Shown: positions 42,094-51,124 of the stretch, one piece after another | Layout of the letters: every line of letters begins with the position of its first letter | How positions within the stretch are numbered: the stretch's first letter is position 1 | Assembly: GCF_044357945.1 (NCBI RefSeq) | Contig: NZ_CP076563.1 | Coordinates: 1,116,001-1,180,000 of the forward strand | Reading direction: 5' to 3' | From: QAND01 sp003150225 | Lineage (GTDB): Bacteria; Bacillota; Clostridia; Christensenellales; QAND01 | DNA length: 64,000 nt | Notes under the pieces: model-generated | What the model saw: the letters and a program-made list of their open reading frames with translations, nothing else | What the model was told of the DNA's origin: nothing | Database searches by the model: none | Made by a program: the position numbers and the translations under genes

Positions 42094-43158
42094 TCAGCCG
42101 ATCTCCGTCAGAGCCGCCAGCACCCGCTCCATCTCCTCCTGGGTGCCGATGGAGATGCGCAGCCACTCCGCCGTCCGGGGAGCGGTGAAGTGGCGTACGT
42201 GGATGTTCCGCTGGGCAAGGGCCTCAAACACCTGCTGGGCATCCCCCCGGGGCGGGCGGGTAAACACGAAATTGGCGGCGCTGGGCAGGGTCTGGTAGCC
42301 CAGTCCGGAAAGGCCCTCTGTGAACCATTCCCGGGTGGCCATGACTTTTTTTGCGTTTGCCACCGCATAGGGGGTGTCCTCTACGGCGGCGGTAGCCCCT
42401 GCCAGAGCGATGGCGTCCAGGTTATAGCTGTTAAAGCTGTCCCGCATGTTGATCAGTGCCTGAATCAGATGGGGCTGGCCCAGGGCAAAGGCCGCCCGAA
42501 GCCCCGCTAGGGAATAGCCCTTTGATAGGGTCCGCACCACCAGAAGGTTGGGATACGTTTCGATGAGTCCGGCGGCGGTATGGCCCCAGAACATCTGATA
42601 GGCCTCGTCGATGAGCACCACGCAGTCGGGATTGTTCCGCAGCACCTCTTCGATCTCCCTGAGGCTGGCGGCGATGCCGGTGGGGGCATTGGGATTGGCG
42701 ATAAGCACCCCGCCGTATTGGCCATGGAAAGCGGAAAGGGGCGCGGTATAATCCGAATGCAACGGGATGGCGTCGTACTCCACCTGGTAGAACTTGCAAT
42801 ATACCTTATAGAAGGCATAGGTGATGTCAAAGAAGGCGATGGGCTTTTCCTGTTTGAAAAAGGCAGGAAAGCACAGGGACAGGACCTCGTCGGAGCCGTT
42901 GCCCACGAAGACGTTTTCCGTAGAAAGCCCTTCCATTTTAGCGATGGCGGACCGAAGGGAGAGGCAATCGAAGCTGGGATACAGCTTGAGGTTCTCCCCG
43001 ATGGCGGACCGCATGGCCTCCACGGCCCGAGGAGAGGGGGGGTAGGGGTTTTCGTTGGTATTGAGCTTCACCAGTCCCTCGTTGTTTTGGGGCTGGTAGC
43101 CCGGCACATAGGGTTCCAAGTCCCACAGATAGGAGGACAGAAACTTCTTGGTTTCCAT
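42094..43158 (-). CDS. hisC: Histidinol-phosphate aminotransferase-like PLP enzyme
   Basis: The 354-residue fold type I aminotransferase has KLNTNENPYPPSPRAVEAMR at the N-terminus, FVGNGSDEVLSL, PNAPTG, VLIDEAYQMFWG and RTLSKGYSLAGLRAAF, where Lys forms the PLP aldimine. HisC transfers an amino group to imidazole-acetol phosphate in histidine synthesis. The adjacent PHP phosphatases carry out the next step, which supports this over other aminotransferases. No other his genes are seen in the window. Confidence 0.85.
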   Translation of the reverse strand: METKKFLSSYLWDLEPYVPGYQPQNNEGLVKLNTNENPYPPSPRAVEAMRSAIGENLKLYPSFDCLSLRSAIAKMEGLSTENVFVGNGSDEVLSLCFPAFFKQEKPIAFFDITYAFYKVYCKFYQVEYDAIPLHSDYTAPLSAFHGQYGGVLIANPNAPTGIAASLREIEEVLRNNPDCVVLIDEAYQMFWGHTAAGLIETYPNLLVVRTLSKGYSLAGLRAAFALGQPHLIQALINMRDSFNSYNLDAIALAGATAAVEDTPYAVANAKKVMATREWFTEGLSGLGYQTLPSAANFVFTRPPRGDAQQVFEALAQRNIHVRHFTAPRTAEWLRISIGTQEEMERVLAALTEIG

Positions 43159-43328
43159 AGGCGTTTTCCTCGCGCTTCCTTCCGGGAGCTCCGCAATCCA
43201 TACCGGGTTTCTCCCGCTTTTGCCTCTATTCTACCATGAAAATCTCAGGAGATTAACGGCGATTTTCCCTTCCGGCAAAAATCCCGTGGGAATTGGCGTT
43301 TTTCCTGCAAGTTAGCCCCTTTCCTCCC

Positions 43329-43358
43329 TTGACATGGCTCGGCTGGTATTCCTATAAT
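43329..43358 (+). promoter_or_regulatory. nifJ promoter
   Basis: TTGACA (43329-43334), 18 bases, TATAAT (43353-43358), 66 bases before the nifJ ATG. Confidence 0.8.
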
Positions 43359-43424
43359 AAACGGGATACGGGGTTTCCGTTTTTGAAAGAAACCATTCAG
43401 AACCACTAAGGAGGTTTTTGCACA

Positions 43425-46400
43425 ATGGCACATACCATGACCATCGATGGCAATACCGCTGCCGGCTATATCGCATATGCCCTAAGCGACGTAGCTGCCA
43501 TCTACCCCATCACCCCTTCCTCCCCCATGGCGGAAGTCTGTGATGAGTGGGCCGCCCAGGGCAAACCCAACATCTTTGGCCAGCCCATGCACATCGCCGA
43601 GATGCAGTCCGAGGCCGGCGCCGCCGGCGCGGTTCACGGCTCTCTGGTAGCAGGCGCCCTCACCACCACCTTTACCGCCTCTCAGGGCCTCTTGCTGATG
43701 ATCCCCAACATGTATAAGATCAGCGGCGAGCTGCTGCCCTGCGTATTCCACGTGAGCGCCCGCGCTCTGGCCTCCCACGCCCTGTCCATCTTCGGTGACC
43801 ATGGCGACGTGATGGCCGCCCGCCAGACCGGCTTTGCCATGCTGGCTTCCGCCTCCGTCCAGGAGGTTATGGACCTGGCCCTGGTTTCCCACCTGGCCAC
43901 CCTGGAGTCCCGGGTGCCCTTCGTCCACTTCTTCGACGGCTTCCGCACCTCCCACGAGGTTCAGAAGATCGAGGCCATCGATTATGAGGACATCAAGAAT
44001 CTGGTGAACATGGACGCCGTCAAGGCCTTCCGGGCCCGGGCCATGAACCCTGAGCATCCCCATGAGCGGGGCACCGCCCAGAACCCCGACGTGTTCTTCC
44101 AGAACCGGGAAGCTGCCAACAAGTACTACGACGCCACCCCCGCCATCGTCCAGGAGATGATGGACAAGGTTGGCAAGCTCACCGGCCGCCACTATAAGCT
44201 CTTCGACTATGTGGGCGCTCCAGACGCTGAATCCGTCATCGTGGTGATGGGCAGCGGCTGCGACACCGTGGAAGAGACCGTCAATTACCTGGTCAAGGAA
44301 GGCCGGAAGGTAGGCTGCTTGAAGGTTCGGCTGTACCGTCCCTTCTCCGCAGAAGCGTTCCTTTCCGTCCTGCCCAAGACCGTGAAGCGCATCGCCGTTC
44401 TGGACCGGACCAAGGAGCCCGGCAGCATTGGCGAGCCCCTTTTGCAGGATGTCCAGACCGTCATGAATGCCCATGGCATGAGCGATGTGAAGGTCATCGG
44501 CGGCCGCTACGGCCTGGGCAGCAAGGAGTTCAACCCCTCCATGGTGCTGGCCGTTTACGACAACCTGGATGCTGAGCATTCCATCAGCGGCTTTACCGTA
44601 GGCATCAACGACGATGTAACCCATCTGTCCCTGCCTGTGGAGAAGCACATCGATACCGCTCCCTCCGGCACCTTCCGCGGCATGTTCTACGGCCTGGGTT
44701 CCGATGGCACCGTGGGCGCCAACAAGAACTCCATCAAGATCATCGGCGACCACACCGATATGTACGCCCAGGGCTACTTCGTCTACGACAGCAAGAAGTC
44801 CGGCGGTATCACCATCAGCCATCTGCGGTTCGGCAAGAGCCCCATCAAGTCCCCCTACCTCATCGATGTAGCCGACTTCGTGGCCTGCCACAACCCCAGC
44901 TACCTCAACAAGTACGATATGGTGAGCAACCTGAAAGAGGGCGGTATCTTCCTTCTGAACAGCCCCTACAACACCCTGCCGGAGTTGGAGCAGGCGCTGC
45001 CCGCCTCTATCAAGAACATCATCGCCAAGAAGAAGGTTCGGGTGTACAACATCGACGCCATCCAGATCGCCCAGTCCATCGGTATGGGCGGCCGGATCAA
45101 CACCGTCATGCAGTCCGCCTTCTTTAAGATTGCCGGCGTAATCCCCGAGGCTGACGCCATCGATTACATGAAGCAGGCCGCTCTGAAGTCCTACGGCAGA
45201 AAGGGCGAGAAGATCGTCAACATGAACTACGCCGCCATCGACGCCGGCGCTGAGGGCCTCACCGAGATCAAGTATCCCGACAGCTGGGCTACCACCACCG
45301 AGGGCGCCAGCGTGGCCCCCGCCACCGGCGACGAGTACTTCGACACCGTGGTTCATCCCATCCTCATCCAGGAGGGCGACAAGCTGCCGGTTTCCGCCTT
45401 TACCCCCGACGGCGTGGTGCCCACTGGTACCACCCAGTATGAGAAGCGGGGCGTTGCCGTAAACCTGCCCAACTGGATCCTGCCCAACTGCATCCAGTGT
45501 AACCAGTGCTCCATCGTGTGTCCCCATGCCTGCATCCGCCCCGTGCTGGTGAAGGAAGAGGATCTGAAGGATGCTCCCGCCGGCTTTGAGACCAAGCCCG
45601 CCATGGGCAAGGAGTTTGCCGGGTACCAGTTCCGGATGCAGCTTTCCAGCTTGGATTGCACCGGCTGCGGCAACTGCGCCGATGTGTGCCCCGCCAAGGA
45701 GAAAGCCCTTGTGATGGTTCCCGCTCGGGAGATCATGGACGCCGAGGCCGAGAAATACGCTTTCTCCGCCAAGCTGCCCAAGCCCGATGTGGATTACAAC
45801 AAGCTGACCGTGAAGAACAGCCAGTTTGAGCAGCCCCTGTTTGAGTTCTCCGGCGCCTGCGCCGGCTGCGGCGAGACTCCTTACGTCAAGCTGGTGACCC
45901 AGCTCTTCGGCGACCGGATGATCGTAGCCAACGCCACCGGCTGTTCCTCCATCTATGGCGGCAGCAGCCCCACCTGCCCCTACACCAAGAACGAGAAGGG
46001 CCATGGCCCTGCCTGGGGTAACTCCCTGTTTGAGGATAACGCAGAATACGGCTACGGCATGCGCATCGCTGCCAGCGCTCGGGAGAACTACGTTGCCGCT
46101 CTGATGAAGGAGTGCATGGATAACGGCTGCGACGCCGCTGTGGCCCAGGCCATGAATAACTGGCTGGAGAACCGCGGCGACGCTGAAATGAGCCGCAAGG
46201 CTTCCGACGCCTTGAAGGAGATCCTTCCCGGCGCCATCCAGGCCGACGCCAAGAACGCTGAGAACCTCCAGATCATCCTGGACAATGCCGATCAGCTGGT
46301 GAAGAAGTCCATCTGGTGCTTCGGCGGCGACGGCTGGGCCTATGACATCGGCTACGGCGGACTGGACCACGTGCTGGCCATGGGCGAGGATGTGAACATC

Positions 46401-46949
46401 CTGGTCATGGACACCGAGGTATATTCCAACACCGGCGGCCAGGCCAGCAAGGCCACCCCCACCGGCCCCATCGCTAAGTTCGCCGCTGGCGGCAAGCGTA
46501 CCAAGAAGAAGGATCTGGGCGCTATCGCCATGACCTATGGCTACATCTACGTGGCCTCCATCTGCATTGGCGCCAATCCCGCCCAGGCCATCCGGGCGCT
46601 GGCTGAGGCTGAGGCCTATCCCGGCCCCTCCCTGGTCATCGCCTACGCCCCCTGCATTAACCACGGCATCAACATGAGCAAGTCCATTGCCGAGGCTAAG
46701 CGGGCGGTTGAGGTTGGCTACTGGCCCCTGTACCGGTTCAATCCTGCGCTCACCGACGAGGGCAAGAACCCCTTCACCCTGGACAGCCGCGCACCCCAGG
46801 AGGGGTACCGCGACTTCATCATGGGCGAGGTGCGGTACCGTTCCCTGTACGCCGCACATCCTGAGCTGGCTGAGGAGCTGTTCACCCGCTCCGAGAAGGA
46901 GGCCAAGGATAAGATCGCTGGCTACGAGGCTCGGGCCAAGCAGGACTAA
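43425..46949 (+). CDS. nifJ: Pyruvate:ferredoxin (flavodoxin) oxidoreductase
   Basis: This 1174-residue single-chain enzyme converts pyruvate and CoA to acetyl-CoA, CO2 and reduced ferredoxin, the central step of anaerobic pyruvate use. The order of domains is standard: N-terminal PFOR domain (YIAYALSDVAAIYPITPSSPMAE), CoA-binding and gamma domains, 2[4Fe-4S] ferredoxin domain (CIQCNQCSIVCPHAC, CTGCGNCADVCPAK, about residues 686-760), and the TPP domain with CAGCGETPYVK, FGGDGWAYDIGYGGLDH and YSNTGGQASKATPTG. Length is normal. It has a consensus promoter, an AAGGAGG site and its own terminator; codon use is strongly biased, as in highly expressed genes. Confidence 0.97.
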   Translation: MAHTMTIDGNTAAGYIAYALSDVAAIYPITPSSPMAEVCDEWAAQGKPNIFGQPMHIAEMQSEAGAAGAVHGSLVAGALTTTFTASQGLLLMIPNMYKISGELLPCVFHVSARALASHALSIFGDHGDVMAARQTGFAMLASASVQEVMDLALVSHLATLESRVPFVHFFDGFRTSHEVQKIEAIDYEDIKNLVNMDAVKAFRARAMNPEHPHERGTAQNPDVFFQNREAANKYYDATPAIVQEMMDKVGKLTGRHYKLFDYVGAPDAESVIVVMGSGCDTVEETVNYLVKEGRKVGCLKVRLYRPFSAEAFLSVLPKTVKRIAVLDRTKEPGSIGEPLLQDVQTVMNAHGMSDVKVIGGRYGLGSKEFNPSMVLAVYDNLDAEHSISGFTVGINDDVTHLSLPVEKHIDTAPSGTFRGMFYGLGSDGTVGANKNSIKIIGDHTDMYAQGYFVYDSKKSGGITISHLRFGKSPIKSPYLIDVADFVACHNPSYLNKYDMVSNLKEGGIFLLNSPYNTLPELEQALPASIKNIIAKKKVRVYNIDAIQIAQSIGMGGRINTVMQSAFFKIAGVIPEADAIDYMKQAALKSYGRKGEKIVNMNYAAIDAGAEGLTEIKYPDSWATTTEGASVAPATGDEYFDTVVHPILIQEGDKLPVSAFTPDGVVPTGTTQYEKRGVAVNLPNWILPNCIQCNQCSIVCPHACIRPVLVKEEDLKDAPAGFETKPAMGKEFAGYQFRMQLSSLDCTGCGNCADVCPAKEKALVMVPAREIMDAEAEKYAFSAKLPKPDVDYNKLTVKNSQFEQPLFEFSGACAGCGETPYVKLVTQLFGDRMIVANATGCSSIYGGSSPTCPYTKNEKGHGPAWGNSLFEDNAEYGYGMRIAASARENYVAALMKECMDNGCDAAVAQAMNNWLENRGDAEMSRKASDALKEILPGAIQADAKNAENLQIILDNADQLVKKSIWCFGGDGWAYDIGYGGLDHVLAMGEDVNILVMDTEVYSNTGGQASKATPTGPIAKFAAGGKRTKKKDLGAIAMTYGYIYVASICIGANPAQAIRALAEAEAYPGPSLVIAYAPCINHGINMSKSIAEAKRAVEVGYWPLYRFNPALTDEGKNPFTLDSRAPQEGYRDFIMGEVRYRSLYAAHPELAEELFTRSEKEAKDKIAGYEARAKQD

Positions 46950-46978
46950 CCTAGACTGAAGACCCATAAGACGTTAAA

Positions 46979-47012
46979 CACCCGGCAGGGATTCCCTGCC
47001 GGGTGTTTTTTT
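46979..47012 (+). terminator. nifJ terminator
   Basis: CACCCGGCAGGGATTCCCTGCCGGGTG followed by T7. Confidence 0.92.
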
Positions 47013-47123
47013 CATTTCACCGACTGAAATCGGGTTGGCGAATCCCCGCTTTTTCCCCAGACTGGACAGGGGAAAGAAAGAGGTTTCCGCTTGTCATTTT
47101 CCCCCTCTCTTTTACCAAACAAT

Positions 47124-47161
47124 ATGCTCAATAGATATAGCATGATCCATTTATTGAGCAT
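47124..47161. promoter_or_regulatory. Inverted repeat upstream of XRE paralogue B
   Basis: ATGCTCAAT (47124-47132) and ATTGAGCAT (47153-47161) are inverted 9-bp arms 20 bases apart. They contain the same CTCAAT/ATTGAG core as the palindrome at 28330-28349 beside XRE paralogue A. Confidence 0.6.
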
Positions 47162-47189
47162 GCTAGGTTTAGGAAGAGGAGGTGAAAAC

Positions 47190-47393
47190 ATGATTTCCTA
47201 TGAACCGTTCTTTCAAACCCTATTGGACAAGGGCGTCACGGAATACCAGCTTATCTACAAACATGGCTTTTCCAGCCATACCCTGCATCGCATGCGGCAC
47301 GGCATGAACATGAACGTCAAAACCCTGGACACCATCTGCTTCATTCTGGACTGCCAGGTCTCCGACGTCATTCGGTATGTAAAGGACCGCTGA
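47190..47393 (+). CDS. Small XRE-like DNA-binding protein (paralogue B)
   Basis: 67 residues from the ATG behind AGAGGAGGTG. The Cro/C1-type helix-turn-helix region is FSSHTLHRMRHGMNMNVKTL followed by DTICFILDCQVSDVIRYV. It has the same length and the same start pattern as the protein at 27945-28148. An inverted repeat with a shared core lies just upstream, suggesting autoregulation. No target gene follows; a terminator does. Confidence 0.8.
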   Translation: MISYEPFFQTLLDKGVTEYQLIYKHGFSSHTLHRMRHGMNMNVKTLDTICFILDCQVSDVIRYVKDR

Positions 47394-47472
47394 GCGGCAT
47401 TTTTTATTTTTGGAGAAATTCCCGATCGGATATTTCATTTTTCTTCCATCCAATTGGCAGGGCATGAAAGCA

Positions 47473-47506
47473 GAAAACGCCGGAGGCAGTTTCGCTTCCG
47501 GCGTTT
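47473..47506. terminator. Bidirectional terminator
   Basis: AAAACGCCGGA...TCCGGCGTTTTT with an inner imperfect stem, between the XRE gene and the converging MATE gene. Confidence 0.8.
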
Positions 47507-47528
47507 TTCCAATTAGAATCGGATGGCG

Positions 47529-48947
47529 CTATTTCTCCGAGGCAACAGGCTCCTCCTGGTCCTCCTGGGAAGCGGGTTCGTCCTCCCCGGCCGTGGCCTT
47601 GCTCTTGATCAGCTCATGATCCAGCCATTTGCCCTTGATAAACCTGGGCAGGAAGAATACAATCCGGAAAACCCAGTCGGCGTACATGCCGATCCAGATG
47701 CCGTTGATGCCGATCTTCATCACCTGGGTGAAGTAGTAGGCGATGCCGATCCGCATGAAGATCATGGCGCCCACGCACACCGCCGAGGTATACACGGCGT
47801 CTCCCGAGCTCCTTAGGATGGAGGGCAGCGCAAAACCCATAGGCCACAGGATGGGCACCAGGAGGCAGATCATGCCGAACACATGGATGATCTCGTTCTG
47901 GACCTCTGGGGCGTCGGTAAACAGGGTGGTGAGGGGCGGCAGGAAGATGTACATCAAAAGGCTGGTAATGGCCAGCGCCACCGTGGCCAGGCCCAGGAAC
48001 TGCACGCCCTTGCGCTTGGCCTCCTTCTTATCCCCCCGACCGCAGTATTTGCCCACGATGGGCGGCGCGGCGTTGCTTACCGTGAGCCCCGGGACGATCT
48101 GCAGGCTGTGGATGTTGTTGACGATTCCGTTGGCAGCGATGGCGTTGGTGCCGAAGGCCACCGAGAAGGTCTGGGTGATGAGCTTTCCGCCCTGGAACAG
48201 CAGGTTTTCCAGGAACAGGGGGAATCCCACGGTGAATACCGGCCGCATGATCTCCCCTTGGAGCCGGAGGGACAGGCGGTTCACCCGCATGTTCTCGTTG
48301 CCGCGCATCAAAAGCCAGATGCTGGCGGCCGCCGCAAGAATCCGGCTGGCCAGCAGGGAAATGCTAACCCCCGTCAGTCCGGTGTCCAGCACATAGACCG
48401 CCACCGCAGCCATCACCGCGTAGCCGCCGTTGTGGATCAGGGTAGCCCACAGGGAGGTACGGGGGAATCCGCTGCCGCGAATGGCCGCGGACGCCACGGT
48501 ATAGATGGCGATAAAGGGCAGGGACAGGACGTTATAGACGAGATAGGTCCGGCTATAGGCGTAAACCAGAGGCTCGGAGTCCGCCAGGATCAGCCCCAAG
48601 AGGGGCTCCATGAACACGAAGCAGCCCAGGGCTACCACCACGCTTAAATAGATGGACAGCATGATGGACTGGCTGGCTGCCCGGCCGGTGGACTGGGTGT
48701 CCCCCCGGCCCAAGTACTGGGCCACCACCACCGTAACGCCCACGCCGATTGCCGTATAGGTTTGCTGGAACAGCATGGTAAGGGAGTTGAGCAGGTTGAC
48801 GGACGCAACGGCCGCCATGCCCGATCCCTTTACCATAGCCGAGACCAGCATAGCCATCAGGGCGATGGTGAGCTGTTCCACGAACACCGGGATGCACATG
48901 GCCTTGATTTCCCGCACGTCCTCCTTGGACATTTTTATGAGTTTCAA
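47529..48947 (-). CDS. MATE-family efflux transporter
   Basis: About 472 residues from a TTG at 48947, preferred because GGAGGGG precedes it; ATG at 48932 is the alternative. Twelve spans are visible with MATE motifs: IPVFVEQLTIALMAMLVSAM at the start, TAIGVGVTVVVAQYLGRGD in the first half and VGFPLFLENLLFQGGKLITQ at the second-half repeat. The C-terminal tail is acidic (Glu-rich). A TetR-like palindrome lies 48 bases upstream, so expression is probably repressor-controlled. Confidence 0.85.
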   Translation of the reverse strand: MKLIKMSKEDVREIKAMCIPVFVEQLTIALMAMLVSAMVKGSGMAAVASVNLLNSLTMLFQQTYTAIGVGVTVVVAQYLGRGDTQSTGRAASQSIMLSIYLSVVVALGCFVFMEPLLGLILADSEPLVYAYSRTYLVYNVLSLPFIAIYTVASAAIRGSGFPRTSLWATLIHNGGYAVMAAVAVYVLDTGLTGVSISLLASRILAAAASIWLLMRGNENMRVNRLSLRLQGEIMRPVFTVGFPLFLENLLFQGGKLITQTFSVAFGTNAIAANGIVNNIHSLQIVPGLTVSNAAPPIVGKYCGRGDKKEAKRKGVQFLGLATVALAITSLLMYIFLPPLTTLFTDAPEVQNEIIHVFGMICLLVPILWPMGFALPSILRSSGDAVYTSAVCVGAMIFMRIGIAYYFTQVMKIGINGIWIGMYADWVFRIVFFLPRFIKGKWLDHELIKSKATAGEDEPASQEDQEEPVASEK

Positions 48948-48994
48948 AATTTCCCCTCCACTCCACGCACAAGCCGTGGATATTAAGATCATAT

Positions 48995-49008
48995 GAAACG
49001 AACGTTTC
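48995..49008. promoter_or_regulatory. Palindromic operator upstream of MATE gene
   Basis: GAAACGAACGTTTC is a perfect inverted repeat (GAAACG-AA-CGTTTC) within flanking ATAT/TATAT, of the size bound by TetR-like repressors. No TetR gene is present in the window. Confidence 0.55.
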
Positions 49009-49065
49009 TATATTAATCCCATTGGCGTTGAAAATGCAAGAGGGTTTGGAAAAGTCTGGTTTTCT

Positions 49066-49557
49066 TTATGGGGTTTGAATGTAGAAGAGGTGGATATCCT
49101 GGTAGGCTCCGGTTTTATCCCAAAACCCGCCGGGAATGACGCCTAGGTGGGTAAAACCCAGTTTTTCATACAGATGAAGGGCCGCTTTGTTGCTATCCAC
49201 CACGGCGTTAAACTGCAAAATGGAAAATCCCATTCCCCGGCAGGAAGCCAGGCAATGGCGCACCAGGGCTTCCTCCACCCCATGGCCCCTGCTGTCCCGG
49301 GAGACGGCATAGGAGGCGTTGCCAATATGCCCGCACCGCCCCAGGTTATTGGGGTGCAGGATATACAGGCCAAGAATGGCTCCATCCGGCCCTTGGGCCA
49401 CCGCCGACAAGGACTGGCCGGCAAAGAAGCCGGCGGCCTCCTGGGGGCTGAGAGGGTCGGTCTGGGGAAAAGCCATGCCGTCCTCCACCACGGCGTTCCA
49501 GATCTAGGTCATGGCGGGGAGGTCTTTTTCGGTATAGGGTCTGACGGTTACGGACAT
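49066..49557 (-). pseudogene. GNAT acetyltransferase gene with in-frame amber codon at codon 18
   Basis: The gene has a good ribosome site (GGGAGG) and ATG at 49557, and the frame reads SVTVRPYTEKDLPAMT, then TAG (49504-49506), then IWNAVVEDGMAFPQTDPLSP and a complete GNAT domain ending DIHLFYIQTP. The family motif RPYTxxDLPAMxxIWNxVVEDG spans the stop, so the TAG interrupts a normally continuous protein. A GTG at 49491 could restart translation but has no ribosome site. Acetyl-CoA-binding residues (SRDSRGHGVEEALV) are intact. Confidence 0.7.
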
Positions 49558-49814
49558 GGGACACGCCTCCCGGCAATTTTTTCTTATGATAGCACCGGCG
49601 AGGGCGAAAATACAAGCCGTAGGTATGGGGCGCCTCAGGCGGAGGCCTCCCAGCCATAGGGGAGGTTTCCCCCGCGATCCCCTGCGGGAGACAACGGAGG
49701 GTTGCTGGGAGGCCAGGCCCGGCGGCCGTTTGGCCGGTTTGGAGCGGCACAAACAACAGGGAGGACAAAAACGGGGCCCTGTTGCAGCTCCAGGACCCCA
49801 GGGATGGGCAGTGG
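49558..49814. other. Intergenic GC-rich repeat-like sequence
   Basis: Contains AGGGGAGGTTTCCCCC and CCCCTGCGGGAGAC, a diverged copy of the module repeated at 50531-50835. No gene is supported. Confidence 0.45.
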
Positions 49815-50039
49815 TTATTCGGTATGGCGGCGGCGCCGCTCTCGCCGCGGCCGGTGCACGGGTTTGGACCAGGTGCGGGGCGCGCAATCGGCGCTGTCCT
49901 TCCATCCCGCGATATAGGCCTGGCGGAGCATGGTAAACAGGGTGGTTTCGGCGTACTCAAAGTACTTGCTCTCGGTGTACTGGTAGAACATAACCTCCCG
50001 GAGGTTTTTGATGGGCGGGGGGGATTCCATTGGTGACAC
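49815..50039 (-). CDS. Small basic protein, 74 aa, unknown
   Basis: A GTG at 50039 follows TAGGAGGTG at eight bases. The product contains IKNLREVMFYQYTESKYFEY and TTLFTMLRQAYIAGWKDS and ends in a strongly basic tail (HRPRRERRRRHTE). It is divergent from an XRE regulator gene 150 bases away. I do not recognise the family. The ribosome site and helical region support a real gene, but the basic tail is GC-rich and may be read into repeat sequence. Confidence 0.5.
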   Translation of the reverse strand: MSPMESPPPIKNLREVMFYQYTESKYFEYAETTLFTMLRQAYIAGWKDSADCAPRTWSKPVHRPRRERRRRHTE

Positions 50040-50188
50040 GGCGGCACCTCCTAGATGGACTAACCTCTGGCAATACTTTTTTACAACTTTGTTTAAGTAT
50101 AATTTATAAATTTTTAATTTGCAATCTATGTTTATTAAATTGTGTATTAAACCCAGCAATTTAGTTAATCTTATTTTGGGGTGAGAAA

Positions 50189-50440
50189 ATGTCTAGATCG
50201 ATGAAAATAAGCAATAAAAATAGATCTAGATATATTGAACTTGGCCTCAATGTTGCATATTACCGAAAACTAACAGGAATTACGCAGGAAGCATTAGCAG
50301 AAAGATGTGGCTTAAGCAGAACATATATTAGCAATATTGAAGCTTCCAATATGATTACAACGGTTTCCCTGGAAGCTCTATTCAATATTGCAGATGCCTT
50401 AGAAATAGAGCCATACAAGTTGTTAGAGTTTAGAACGTAG
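50189..50440 (+). CDS. XRE-family transcriptional regulator, 83 aa
   Basis: A single Cro/C1 helix-turn-helix domain: LGLNVAYYRKLTGITQEALA and ERCGLSRTYISNIEASNM, followed by SLEALFNIADALEIEPYKLL. Start is ATG behind GGGGTGAG. The gene and its 150-base upstream region are AT-rich, unlike the surroundings, which suggests transfer. It is followed directly by a terminator. Confidence 0.9.
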   Translation: MSRSMKISNKNRSRYIELGLNVAYYRKLTGITQEALAERCGLSRTYISNIEASNMITTVSLEALFNIADALEIEPYKLLEFRT

Positions 50441-50467
50441 AGCTGCTAGTCGCAGCTCTTTTTTTAC
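50439..50467 (+). terminator. Terminator of the XRE gene
   Basis: AGAGCTGC-TAGTC-GCAGCTCT followed by T7, starting within the stop codon. Confidence 0.88.
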
Positions 50468-50469
50468 TT

Positions 50470-51124
50470 TTCTTGCAGAGTGGGGCCAGGGGGACTTTCG
50501 CAATGCCCCCCTTAGGCCCCCTCTGCACTCCCCCATAACCCCCCAACGACACGGGGGAAGTTTCCCCCATGACCCCCTCGCGGGGAGACAGGTACGGCTA
50601 TAAGGAGAAGATTGGCATTTGTAGGATGGTTGGTTAAGGGCACACCAGCAACCGCGAAGCGGTTGCAACAGGGGTGCAGGCTCAGCCTGCCCCATAACCC
50701 TCCAACGACACGGGGAAGGTTTCCCCCATGACCCCCACGTGGGGGGACGGGTTTGGATAAAGAGCAGATGTTGGTGTTCATAGGATAGTTGGCCAGGGGC
50801 AGGCACGCACGCCATAGGCGTGCAACGTGGAGCCGACTGCCGCCAGTGGCGGAAAAAGGGAGGCGAAGGTTCTTGGCTTTGCGAGGTAAGTGGGAGCACA
50901 AGCGAACCACGAACCCGCAAAACAAGTGGGCGGCAAGTACGCCGAAGCCAACTGCCGAAGGCAAATGACGCTGCTCCCGTGGTCAATATAGGCAAGAAGC
51001 CGCTCAAAGAGCGGCTTTTTTTCTTTTCAAACAATGGTTAGCGGTAAAACACTGATCGCAAACGCAAAGCGGTTACGGGCTGCTGGCACGCCAAGGCGTG
51101 CAACAAGGGTGCAGGCTCAGCCTG
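50470..51124. repeat. Composite intergenic repeat block without genes
   Basis: Holds two tandem units of about 159 bp (50531-50689 and 50690-about 50835), each starting CCCCATAACCC and containing CCAACGACACGGGG, TTTCCCCCATGACCCCC and TAGGATGGTTGG-type strings. Small palindromes are interspersed: CAACCGCGAAGCGGTTG, GCAGGCTCAGCCTGC (twice, about 50676 and 51110), CACGCCATAGGCGTG and CACGCCAAGGCGTG. A 203-codon frame across it on the minus strand is judged spurious. The last palindrome abuts the stop codon of the RND gene. Confidence 0.75.
50997..51022 (+). terminator. Hairpin with T tract inside the repeat block
   Basis: AAGCCGCTC-AAA-GAGCGGCTT followed by TTTTT. No gene directly upstream uses it, so it may be part of the repeat. 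Confidence 0.6.

Noticed and set aside
43482..46967. An 1161-codon open frame opposite nifJ
   Set aside because: It is the mirror of a strongly codon-biased GC-rich gene; the translation is low-complexity Gly/Ala/Val/His and lacks any domain or ribosome site.
49504..49506. TAG read as pyrrolysine in the GNAT gene
   Set aside because: No Pyl genes or methylamine context are seen and GNAT enzymes have no use for pyrrolysine; a nonsense change is simpler.
50423..51034. A 203-codon minus-strand frame (and a 150-codon one) in the repeat block
   Set aside because: It is made of the 159-bp repeat units and palindromes, with no ribosome site or domain; judged spurious.
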